From an uncultured Eubacteriales bacterium (GTDB lineage Bacteria > Bacillota > Clostridia > Oscillospirales > CAG-382), in NCBI GenBank assembly GCA_900554405.1, contig USHI01000024.1, forward strand, positions 1 through 13,011: a stretch of 13,011 nt of DNA, written 5' to 3'. Below are positions 6,299 through 13,011 of the stretch, piece after piece. The notes beneath the pieces are model-generated. The model was not told the DNA's origin. It saw only the letters and a program-made list of their open reading frames with translations, and ran no database searches. The position numbers and the translations under genes were made by a program. How positions within the stretch are numbered: the first letter of the stretch is position 1; each line of letters starts with the position of its first letter.

Positions 6299-6327
6299 AT
6301 CATAATACAAAAAGCTCCCGATTGCAA
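6299..6327 (-). promoter_or_regulatory. Sigma-A-type promoter for the xerD-fur operon
   Basis: On the minus strand TTGCAA (6322-6327) and TATGAT (6299-6304) are separated by exactly 17 nt, each one mismatch from consensus. Transcription would start near 6292 and run into the membrane protein gene at 6182. Confidence 0.7.
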
Positions 6328-6374
6328 GAGCATTTGCCAAAGTTTCCGAAAATTGGTGATTATGACAGTATATT

Positions 6375-6405
6375 ATGTAAACATAATTATGTAAACCACG
6401 TAAAC
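6375..6405. repeat. Three direct repeats of A(T/C)GTAAAC
   Basis: ATGTAAAC at 6375-6382 and 6389-6396 and ACGTAAAC at 6398-6405 lie in direct orientation, 14 and 9 nt apart, about 50-80 nt upstream of the -35 box of the operon promoter. The spacing and location suit an activator or repressor site, but no regulator can be named. The rest of the gap from 6406 to 6480 shows only weak pairing (GGTGC/GCACC). Confidence 0.45.
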
Positions 6406-6484
6406 CGGCACAACATTTGGTGCTCGGGCAAAGGCACCCGACTATATCTTGCTTTTTTGAAAATACAGTCGATTTTTGCCGCGC

Positions 6485-6518
6485 ACAAAAAACAGCCGGG
6501 TGGATTCCCGGCTGTTTC
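6485..6518 (-). terminator. Intrinsic terminator after the GH89 gene
   Basis: A ten-base-pair perfect stem (6491-6500 with 6507-6516) with a 6-nt loop; on the minus strand it is followed by a run of six T (6487-6492 complement). It lies about 18 nt after the glycosidase stop and ends that gene as a single transcription unit, separate from the xerD operon. Confidence 0.9.
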
Positions 6519-6533
6519 GGTTTTTGCAATTAT

Positions 6534-8711
6534 TCAATGGTATCTTTCCCATTTGTCGCACAGCCTGCGCAGCGCCATAGCCGTGTCCATTCCGGGACGA
6601 ACGAGCAGTGTAAAATCGGTTTTGCGATACTCGTCGTGGATCGTCTGTATATCGCTGCGAAGCTTTTCGTCGTGTACAAGGGCGCCCTTCCCCGCGCACC
6701 GGCCGAACCATTCGTTCAACGCCTTTAATTCCGGCAATGTAATGCAGCACATCATTTCATATGCACAGGTCCTGCAATAGACATTGTCGGAATTTTCCTT
6801 GATGGTGCTGCTTGTGAAATACGGGTTTACATGACCGTGTTCCTCCGCCCTGCGTATTCCCGAGAGTATGGAATAATCCTCGTCCGTGCCGAGAACTTCC
6901 GTAAAGAGCTTTTCTTTTTCGATAATATCGCTCCACGACTTTGTGTATTCCGAGAAGTCTCCGGCGTAAAGCTTCAAAGCACAGCGTATCATTGCAAAAT
7001 GTATATCGCGTGATATTGCGGTACGCGCCATATCGAGCGCTTCACGGCGTGCACCGTCGCTTTCGGCAAGCGGGTATATCTCTGCGATGAGCTTTATGAC
7101 TTCATATGCGGCATCGCCTGTTTTTTCATATTCCGCAAGCTGTGAAGCGAATACAGCCAGGCGTTTTTCATCGATATTCGGAGCAAACAGCGGCGTTTCG
7201 TATTCCGAGGTAAGCTCGCCGAGCGAGAAATCTCTGAATATATTGCGTTCCGGATGCAGTCTGTCGCCGCCCCAATGACCGAATCGGGATATTTCGAGCA
7301 GAGCTTCATATGCCTTTACAGCACGTCTGTATATCGTCTTGCCGAACCTTCCGAGGCAGTAATCATGAATGAAGATATAAAGGTCCTTTTCGGGTTCCGG
7401 GTGCCATGAATTCTTTGCTATGTATTCAAGCATCATGCCATCGCCGTGCGAAAGTTCCTGCCAGCCGACAAAGCCTACGCACTTTTCATCCCCCGCTGCG
7501 ATCCGCAGGCGTTCCGCTATCAGACCGTAATCGCCTCTGATATCGTTTTCCGGCTCGTAAGCATGAAATATACCGAATATATACGGGAATTTACCGCATA
7601 CTCCCCATCCGGTAAAATTGGATTCGGCATACCTTGTATCGGAGGTGTAATCGAAAATAATGCATTGGCTCGGATCAAGCTCGCCAAGCAGTTCGAAAAC
7701 CTCCTCGTTTTTCCAAAACATCGAAAAATCCCAGGATGCTATAAGCAGCTTCGAACCGGGATAGCGTGTTCTGAGCAAATTGCATATTTTGCCGTATACG
7801 CTCTTCTTCAACGCAAGATTCTCTTCCCTGCTTGCCGAAAAAAGCCTTTCCGCCAACCCGATAGTATGAAATATACCGCTGTTTCCGAATTCGTTTACCG
7901 TCGCTTCTGTAAGCCCGAAATAAAGCTCTGTTTCACGTTCGTTGCGAATATCCCAGACAAGCGAGCGTTTATCGCTGTAAAGATCGTTGGACTGCCGGAG
8001 AAATGCGGGATGATAGCTTTCGAGAAAGCTTTCGGGTGTTTGGGAATACCAGTGTGTCATCGTTCCGCAATCCACTGGGCGAATAAGGTGCAGCAGATCA
8101 GCATATTCGTTTATCTTGCGCTCCAGTTCCTCGTCATCGCGGCTGCTTCTGATAGGCGTGCGTTCGTAAAAACCGGTCTGTCCGGGATATTTACAGCCGT
8201 CCGTATTATCGGCGGGAACCTCCTGCGGAAATGCACGCTCGAATGCGTTGCGATTCCCCAACCGCAGCATAAACATATTGAATTTACGTTTGATAAGCCA
8301 GTCGAGCTCTCTTTTCCAATCGTCAAAGCCCCATTCTTCCGCCTGAAAGCGATAAAGCGAACGGTGGGCAAAATAGCGTTGGCCCCGATATCTGAACCGG
8401 GGAGCTTCGGAATATTCGGCACGCACATACTTTGGCACACGCGCGGGGAGCCTGTCTTCATCCCAAAAATAGCAAACTCCGAAGCAGCGTTCGAAATAAT
8501 CGTATACCGCATAAAGAACAGCGCGTTCGCATCCGCCTGTAAAGCCGATCCCGCCGTCCGTGGCGTTCACGGAAAAGGCTTCCTCGTTTTCGGATTTTTC
8601 CACAAGAAAACGTACCTCTGCCGGGCGTTCGTCACAAACGGCATTGATATACTTTTTGAATTCGGATGCGGCGTGCAGCATCGTGGGAGTGTTTTCGCTG
8701 ATAAAGTTCAT
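6534..8711 (-). CDS. Divergent GH89-family glycosidase (alpha-N-acetylglucosaminidase type), apparently intracellular
   Basis: GH89 enzymes remove terminal alpha-linked GlcNAc with a retaining mechanism; human NAGLU acts on heparan sulfate and Clostridium perfringens GH89 on mucin GlcNAc-alpha-1,4-Gal. Residues 1-92 resemble the small alpha/beta N-terminal domain (ERAVLYAVYDYFERCFGVCYF). Residues 105-160 match the family entry to the barrel: an aromatic stretch, WGFDDWKRELDWLI, then a hydrophobic strand. The two catalytic acids appear as Glu288 (HTIGLAERLF) and Glu419 (GWQELSHGDG), 131 residues apart; human Glu316 and Glu446 are 130 apart. SW/FW segments at 326-333 and RFPYIFG-like 374-380 fit the middle of the barrel. 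The last 130 residues, with Cys646, Cys649, Cys655 and Cys656, do not obviously match NAGLU. No signal peptide is seen. Length is 725 aa. AAAGGTAG precedes the ATG, and the gene has its own terminator. The substrate is unknown. Confidence 0.82.
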   Translation of the reverse strand: MNFISENTPTMLHAASEFKKYINAVCDERPAEVRFLVEKSENEEAFSVNATDGGIGFTGGCERAVLYAVYDYFERCFGVCYFWDEDRLPARVPKYVRAEYSEAPRFRYRGQRYFAHRSLYRFQAEEWGFDDWKRELDWLIKRKFNMFMLRLGNRNAFERAFPQEVPADNTDGCKYPGQTGFYERTPIRSSRDDEELERKINEYADLLHLIRPVDCGTMTHWYSQTPESFLESYHPAFLRQSNDLYSDKRSLVWDIRNERETELYFGLTEATVNEFGNSGIFHTIGLAERLFSASREENLALKKSVYGKICNLLRTRYPGSKLLIASWDFSMFWKNEEVFELLGELDPSQCIIFDYTSDTRYAESNFTGWGVCGKFPYIFGIFHAYEPENDIRGDYGLIAERLRIAAGDEKCVGFVGWQELSHGDGMMLEYIAKNSWHPEPEKDLYIFIHDYCLGRFGKTIYRRAVKAYEALLEISRFGHWGGDRLHPERNIFRDFSLGELTSEYETPLFAPNIDEKRLAVFASQLAEYEKTGDAAYEVIKLIAEIYPLAESDGARREALDMARTAISRDIHFAMIRCALKLYAGDFSEYTKSWSDIIEKEKLFTEVLGTDEDYSILSGIRRAEEHGHVNPYFTSSTIKENSDNVYCRTCAYEMMCCITLPELKALNEWFGRCAGKGALVHDEKLRSDIQTIHDEYRKTDFTLLVRPGMDTAMALRRLCDKWERYH

Positions 8712-8725
8712 GATCTACCTTTGGC

Positions 8726-8753
8726 TTGACATATTGTTATTTTATGATAAAAT
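8726..8753 (+). promoter_or_regulatory. Sigma-A-type promoter for the pseudouridine synthase gene
   Basis: A perfect -35 TTGACA (8726-8731) and a -10 TAAAAT (8748-8753) are spaced by 16 nt, within the 65-bp divergent gap between the GH89 and pseudouridine synthase genes. Start of transcription would be near 8760, leaving a leader of under 20 nt. The GH89 promoter must overlap this region on the other strand, but I cannot see a good match. Confidence 0.7.
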
Positions 8754-8764
8754 CAGAATGAAAC

Positions 8765-8772
8765 GGGGGTGA
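8765..8772 (+). promoter_or_regulatory. Ribosome-binding site that fixes the GTG start of the pseudouridine synthase
   Basis: GGGGGTGA, a long complement to the 16S 3' end, lies 4 nt before the GTG at 8777. The only nearby ATG (8758) opens a frame that stops after four codons at 8770-8772, so GTG must be used. Confidence 0.8.
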
Positions 8773-8776
8773 GCGC

Positions 8777-9748
8777 GTGGGAAAACGCGAAATTACAGCG
8801 GGCAAAAACGATGCCGGGCTTCGGCTCGACAAATTCCTGCTGAAAAAGTACAACGATCTTCCTGTATCGCTTATGTATAAGCTGATCAGAAAAAAGGATA
8901 TAACCGTAAATCGGCACCGAACGGAAGAAAAGTATATTATTTCCGAGGGTGATATTATCAAAATATATGCGCCGGATGATGTTTTCGCGGAAAAAGCCGC
9001 CCGCCGCAAGGGCGATGCAGCCAGGCTGCGGGTCGCATACGAGGACGAAAATATACTTATAGCCGATAAAGAATCCGGGCTCCTTGTCCATTCGGATGAA
9101 GGCACGCGTGAAGACACCCTGATCGACCGTATAACGCAATACCTTATTGAAAAAGGTGAATTCGACCCGGATTCCGAAAACAGCTTTGCGCCCGCGCTCT
9201 GCAACCGTATCGACCGCAACACACAAGGGCTTGTAATCGCCGCAAAGAACGCGCAGGCATTGCGTGAAATGAATGACATTGTCCGCGAAAGGGCGGTTTC
9301 CAAAAAGTATCTTGCCGCCGTCCACGGCTGCCCGACCCCGCGTGAGGGGGAATTGAAGTTCTTCCTCGAAAAGGATCACGAAAAAAACATGGTATTTGTC
9401 AGGCGGTCTCAGGGAGCGAACGCAAAAACGGCTGTAACGCGGTATTCAGTGCTTGAATACGACCGCAAAAAGGATATTTCGCTTCTGGAAATAGAGCTGA
9501 TAACCGGCAGAACACACCAGATCCGCGCGAGCTTTGCGCATATCGGCTGCCCCTTGGTCGGCGACGGAAAATACGCCGTGAACAAAAGCGACCGCGAAAT
9601 AGGGTATTCATCGCAGGCATTGTGCGCATATTCGCTCTGCTTCGACAAGGTATCCGGAATGCCCGCTCTCGGTTACCTGCAGGGGTTGAAGGTCACCTCC
9701 GCCGAACCGGAATTTTTAAGGCTGTTCCGCGGATACCACAAAGGCTGA
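8777..9748 (+). CDS. 23S rRNA pseudouridine synthase, RluC/RluD family
   Basis: Isomerises specific uridines in 23S rRNA to pseudouridine. An S4-like RNA-binding domain at about 15-64 (LRLDKFLLKKYNDLP...GDIIKIY) precedes the catalytic domain (about 84-300). The catalytic Asp is Asp146 in NRIDRNTQGLVI. TGRTHQIR at 243-250 and the following HIGCPLVGDGKY block are the other family signatures. Length 323 aa is normal for RluC/RluD. Which uridine is modified, and whether the gene is rluC or rluD, cannot be told by eye. It uses a GTG start with a strong ribosome-binding site and its own promoter. Its TGA stop directly abuts the TGA of engB on the other strand, as the palindrome TGATCA, leaving no intergenic space. 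Confidence 0.93.
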   Translation: MGKREITAGKNDAGLRLDKFLLKKYNDLPVSLMYKLIRKKDITVNRHRTEEKYIISEGDIIKIYAPDDVFAEKAARRKGDAARLRVAYEDENILIADKESGLLVHSDEGTREDTLIDRITQYLIEKGEFDPDSENSFAPALCNRIDRNTQGLVIAAKNAQALREMNDIVRERAVSKKYLAAVHGCPTPREGELKFFLEKDHEKNMVFVRRSQGANAKTAVTRYSVLEYDRKKDISLLEIELITGRTHQIRASFAHIGCPLVGDGKYAVNKSDREIGYSSQALCAYSLCFDKVSGMPALGYLQGLKVTSAEPEFLRLFRGYHKG

Positions 9749-10360
9749 TCACATCGCGGAAACGATTTGCCCCCACAGGACTTCCCTGCCTTCGCCGGTA
9801 AGCGACGAATACAGAACAAGCGGAGTATCCTTCCGCAAAACGGGGTCGGTAACGAGCTTTGTGCAGGCTTCGTTAAGCTTTGTTTTGTTGAGCTTGTCGC
9901 ATTTTGTCACAACGACGATATACGGAACACTGTAGTGCTCGAGATAGTCAAGCATCATTTTATCGTCTTCCGTCAGCCCGATACGAATATCCACAAGCTG
10001 CAATACGCATTTCAGCGCATCGTTATTTTCGAAATACTGCTGTGTCAGAGCCGACCATTTCTCGATATCGCCCTTTGGTCTTCTGGCAAATCCGTAGCCC
10101 GGCAAATCGACAAGCATGAGTTTCGAATCGACCTCATAATAATTCACCGTGATGGTCTTGCCCGGTTCCGAACTCACCCGCGCCAGCTTTTTTCTGCCGA
10201 GCAGCGAATTCATAAGCGAGCTTTTACCGACATTCGATCTCCCGGCAAAGGCTATCTGAGGCAGCCCGTTTTTTATGAGCTGCCACCCGAGCCCGGCGGT
10301 GATCTTCAGGTCTGTTTTGTGCAGATTCAATCCGCCGAAAGACATTTCCATAAATTTCAC
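9749..10360 (-). CDS. engB: Ribosome biogenesis GTPase EngB (YsxC/YihA)
   Basis: Essential-type small GTPase that helps assemble the large ribosomal subunit. All G motifs are visible: G1 GRSNVGKS (40-47), the switch I Thr69 in GKTITVNYYEV, G3 DLPGYG (85-90), G4 TKCD (152-155) and G5 in YSSLTGEG (184-191). Length 203 aa matches the family. The start is a GTG overlapping the lon stop (GTGA, 4 nt), which implies translational coupling; ATG codons at positions 4 and 6 are alternatives that would keep the whole domain. B. subtilis also has lonA followed by ysxC, so the order is conserved. It converges on the pseudouridine synthase with no gap and no obvious terminator. Confidence 0.95.
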   Translation of the reverse strand: MKFMEMSFGGLNLHKTDLKITAGLGWQLIKNGLPQIAFAGRSNVGKSSLMNSLLGRKKLARVSSEPGKTITVNYYEVDSKLMLVDLPGYGFARRPKGDIEKWSALTQQYFENNDALKCVLQLVDIRIGLTEDDKMMLDYLEHYSVPYIVVVTKCDKLNKTKLNEACTKLVTDPVLRKDTPLVLYSSLTGEGREVLWGQIVSAM

Positions 10361-12696
10361 ACCAACGCGCCCGCGAAAACTTCCGAAACATGTGTTACGG
10401 GAACGAATTCGAGCGCATTTTTTATTTCGTCCTCAAAATCGTTTACATCCGCAAGGTTTTCCGAAGGGATGATAACGGTCTTTGCGCCGCATTTATAAGC
10501 AGCCATGGATTTTTCCTTCAAACCGCCGATCGGAAGAACACGCCCGGTGAGTGTTATCTCGCCGGTCATGCAGACGCTTTGTCGGACAGGCCTTGCCGTG
10601 AGCTCGCTCAGCAGAGCGGTGGCAATGGTGATACCGGCAGACGGACCGTCCTTCGGTATAGCTCCCTCGGGAACATGGATATGTATATCCAGATCGGTAT
10701 AGAACTTCGGATCCACGCCGAGCTCGTCGCAATGCTTGCGGATATAGCTCATCGCTGCGCGGGCGCTTTCCTTCATGACATCGCCTAAATGCCCGGTGAG
10801 CTCGAGCTTGCCGCTGCCCTTCATGGAGCTGCACTCTATACGGAGCATATCTCCGCCGAGCTGTGTCCACGCAAGACCGTTCACAACGCCGATCTCATCC
10901 TCTTTATATATTCTGTCCGGTATAAACCGCGGAGCACCGAGCATATCGCGCAGCATTTTAACATCCACGCTGACCTTCGGCGCGCCCTCGACTATCTTCA
11001 TGGCGCTCTTACGGCAGACAGAGGCTATTTCGCGTTCGAGCCCGCGCACGCCGTTTTCGCGCGTGTAGGAGCTGATAAGCTCGGCAATCGCTTCGGTGCC
11101 GATCCTGCATTTCGATGCGGTCAGTCCGTGCGCCTTTAACTGCTTCGGTATAAGATGGTGCTTTGCGATAGCGATCTTTTCGCTGTCGGAATAGCTGTCC
11201 ATGCGTATGATCTCGAGCCGGTCCAGCAAAGCGGGAGGAATGGTTTCGGTGGTGTTTGCCGTTGCAATGAACAGACATTCCGAAAGATCGACAGGGAGCT
11301 CGATAAAATTATCACGGAACGCGGAATTCTGTTCGGAATCGAGCACCTCAAGCATTGCGCTTGTAGGATCGCCGTGCGAATCGTTTGCGAGCTTGTCCAG
11401 CTCGTCGAACAGCATAACAGGGTTCGAGCTGCCGGCGATCTTCAATGCGTTTATGACTCTGCCCGGCATGGAGCCGATATATGTTCTTCTGTGACCGCGT
11501 ATTTCCGCTTCGTCGCGCACACCGCCGAGCGCTATACGCACGAATTTGCGCCCGAGTGCCGTTGCAATGGATTTTGCAACGGAAGTCTTGCCCACACCGG
11601 GAGGGCCCACAAAGCAAAGTATCTGCCCTTTCAGCTCGGGATTAAGCTGCTTTACGGCGATAAATTCAAGTATACGTTCCTTGACCTTTTCTATCCCGTC
11701 GTGATCGCGGTCGAGTATTTTGCGCGCCGCCGCGACATCGATCCTGTCCTTTGTTTTTTTGTTCCAGGGAAGCTCAAGGCAGGTCTCTATATAGTTCCGG
11801 ATAACGGTCGCTTCCGGGGTGCCGAACGGCATTTTCAAAAGCTTGCTGTTTTCTTCGAGCAGTTTTGTCCTGACCTCTTCGGGGATATCCGCATCCTTTA
11901 TAGCCGCGAGATATTCCTCGGAATCGTCGATATCATCTTCCCCGCCTTCGCCGAGCTCGCTGCGGATAACGCGTATCTGCTCGCGCAGGTACATGTCCCG
12001 CTGCTGACGCTGAAGGTTATTGCGAACCTTCTGCTGTATGCCGTTTTCCAGCTCGTATACGGCAATGTCCTTGCGGAAAATATCGCAAAGCTTGCGTATA
12101 CGGTTTATCGGATCGTATTCGAGCAGAAGCTCCTTGCGCTCCTCGTAATTGACAATGAATATGTTCGCAAGAAAATCCGCCGCGCCGGAAGCTTCGCGGA
12201 TTTTTTTTGCGTCCTCGATAATATCCTCCGATGGCTTGCGGACATATTCGAGATACTGGGTAAATATCTCGCACAGCTCGCGCAAGGCAACGCGCTCCTG
12301 GGTATATGTGGGCATTTTGCGCAGCTTATGCTCCCGTACCTCGCAGCGGATGACTCCGTTTTCGGTAAATCCCCTGCCTCTGTCCGCGCGGGAGAGACAT
12401 TCGGCAACGACGGTATAGCTTCCGTCGCTGTTTTTCGTATAGCTGAGAATATTTGCAACCACGCCGACTTCAAGCAGGTCGCCTTCCTCGGGCATGACTG
12501 TCGAAATATCGTTTTGCGGAACAAGGAATATCGTCCCGCCGCTTGCCATGGCGTTTCTCAACGCATTTACGGATATATCGCGCCCTATTTCAAAGCTTGC
12601 CGTTGTCCCCGGAAATACGACAACCCCGCGAAGGGCTATCGTATCGAGCAGAACGGTTTGGCTTTCCGTTTCCTTTTCTGTGATCTTGTATGCCAT
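10357..12696 (-). CDS. lon: ATP-dependent protease Lon (LonA)
   Basis: Cytoplasmic AAA+ serine protease that unfolds and degrades damaged and regulatory proteins as a hexamer. The N-terminal substrate-binding LON domain spans about 13-210, followed by a charged helical linker (to about 310). The AAA+ module has Walker A GPPGVGKT (364-371), Walker B VMLFDE (427-432) and an Arg-finger/sensor region after NTTETIPPALLDRLE. The protease domain carries the Ser-Lys dyad: Ser686 in PKDGPSAG and Lys729 in GGLKEKS, with the same 43-residue spacing as E. coli Ser679/Lys722. Length 779 aa is typical. The ATG follows GAGGAAAAA. The gene begins 10 nt after the ROK kinase stop and overlaps engB by 4 nt, so the three form one transcription unit. 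No CIRCE or CtsR-like operator is visible next to it. Confidence 0.97.
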   Translation of the reverse strand: MAYKITEKETESQTVLLDTIALRGVVVFPGTTASFEIGRDISVNALRNAMASGGTIFLVPQNDISTVMPEEGDLLEVGVVANILSYTKNSDGSYTVVAECLSRADRGRGFTENGVIRCEVREHKLRKMPTYTQERVALRELCEIFTQYLEYVRKPSEDIIEDAKKIREASGAADFLANIFIVNYEERKELLLEYDPINRIRKLCDIFRKDIAVYELENGIQQKVRNNLQRQQRDMYLREQIRVIRSELGEGGEDDIDDSEEYLAAIKDADIPEEVRTKLLEENSKLLKMPFGTPEATVIRNYIETCLELPWNKKTKDRIDVAAARKILDRDHDGIEKVKERILEFIAVKQLNPELKGQILCFVGPPGVGKTSVAKSIATALGRKFVRIALGGVRDEAEIRGHRRTYIGSMPGRVINALKIAGSSNPVMLFDELDKLANDSHGDPTSAMLEVLDSEQNSAFRDNFIELPVDLSECLFIATANTTETIPPALLDRLEIIRMDSYSDSEKIAIAKHHLIPKQLKAHGLTASKCRIGTEAIAELISSYTRENGVRGLEREIASVCRKSAMKIVEGAPKVSVDVKMLRDMLGAPRFIPDRIYKEDEIGVVNGLAWTQLGGDMLRIECSSMKGSGKLELTGHLGDVMKESARAAMSYIRKHCDELGVDPKFYTDLDIHIHVPEGAIPKDGPSAGITIATALLSELTARPVRQSVCMTGEITLTGRVLPIGGLKEKSMAAYKCGAKTVIIPSENLADVNDFEDEIKNALEFVPVTHVSEVFAGALV

Positions 12697-12706
12697 TTTT
12701 TCCTCG

Positions 12707-13011
12707 TTATTTGCCCAGCGAAGCGGCGCCGATTATACCGGCATCGTTGCCGAGCTCTGCAATTTTTATCACTGTTTTCTTATCGCTGTGGCGGGAATAC
12801 TGTTCGCGCTCAACGATCTCGCGCAGAGGCGCCAGAAGCTCCTCGCCTTCCTTGCTTATCCCGCCGCCGATACTGAGCACCTCCGGCTGGAATATATTTA
12901 TAAAGTTGACTATACCGCAGGCAAGGTATTCGATATATTCGGCCACTACCTCGGCGCCCGCAGTGTCTCCGGCACGCTTGGCATCGAAAGCGGTCTTTCC
13001 GTTCACCTTGG
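12707..13011 (-). CDS. ROK-family glucokinase, 3' part only
   Basis: The last 101 codons of a ROK sugar kinase; the gene continues beyond the window. The visible part reads KVNGKTAFDAKRAGD, then AEYIEYLACGIVNFINIFQPEVLSIGGGIS, a characteristic C-terminal ROK stretch in which the IGGGIS loop contributes to nucleotide binding, and ends IIGAASLGK. The zinc-binding cysteine motif and catalytic Asp would lie outside. A GTG at 13004-13006 could be read as a start but is internal: the frame stays open and family-like on both sides of it. Phosphorylation of glucose (glucokinase) is the most likely role, but other ROK sugars cannot be excluded from this fragment. The lon start is 10 nt downstream. Confidence 0.88.
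   Translation of the reverse strand, partial: KVNGKTAFDAKRAGDTAGAEVVAEYIEYLACGIVNFINIFQPEVLSIGGGISKEGEELLAPLREIVEREQYSRHSDKKTVIKIAELGNDAGIIGAASLGK

Noticed and set aside
6418..6440. Possible terminator formed by GGTGC/GCACC
   Set aside because: The stem is only 5 bp with a long loop and no adjoining T-run on either strand at the right place.
7446..8729. A 427-codon open frame on the plus strand opposite the GH89 gene
   Set aside because: The minus-strand protein carries the two spaced catalytic acids and a coherent fold; the opposite frame has no family features and would run over the GH89 start.
11155..12876. A 573-codon open frame on the plus strand opposite lon
   Set aside because: It lies antisense to a full-length Lon with every motif intact, and its translation shows no recognisable domain. 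It is a by-product of the lon codon bias.

Overview
The window looks like chromosomal DNA of an anaerobic Clostridia-type Firmicute, most likely an Oscillospiraceae/Ruminococcaceae-like gut lineage. This is inferred from gene content, ribosome-binding sites that extend the Shine-Dalgarno core into GGTGAT, and gene order. The chain six-helix-type membrane protein - xerD - membrane protein - fur recalls the Bacillus subtilis spoIIM-fur-yqzK-xerD neighbourhood, and lon-engB matches lonA-ysxC. No plasmid, phage, transposase or CRISPR gene is visible.

Layout. (1) 39-2815, plus strand: a lipoprotein cyclophilin, an AMP-forming acyl-CoA ligase and a small four-helix membrane protein, tightly packed. 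They run into a tRNA-Arg(CCG) that starts 5 nt after the last coding gene and is closed by a strong terminator. (2) 2816-3252: about 440 bp without a believable protein gene but full of RNA structure. It holds a four-way-junction hairpin element, a second paired domain ending in a GAAA-loop terminator, a 27-nt near-copy of a piece of the acyl-CoA ligase gene, and a long bidirectional terminator. (3) 3253-6182, minus strand: an operon of a SpoIIM-like membrane protein, XerD, a DUF624/YesL-like membrane protein and a Fur-family metal repressor, with a well-formed sigma-A promoter at about 6299-6327. (4) 6534-8711, minus strand: a 725-aa divergent GH89 (alpha-N-acetylglucosaminidase-type) glycosidase with no signal peptide, followed by its own terminator. 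(5) 8777-9748, plus strand: an RluC/RluD-type pseudouridine synthase, transcribed divergently from the glycosidase. (6) 9749-13011, minus strand: engB, lon and the 3' part of a ROK-family glucokinase, closely spaced or overlapping like an operon; the kinase runs off the window edge.

Functionally most of the window is housekeeping: protein folding and proteolysis, ribosome assembly and modification, chromosome dimer resolution, metal regulation and glucose phosphorylation. The parts worth attention are the structured non-coding block at 2816-3252, with its duplicated coding fragment, and the apparently intracellular GH89 enzyme whose C-terminal portion does not obviously match the family.
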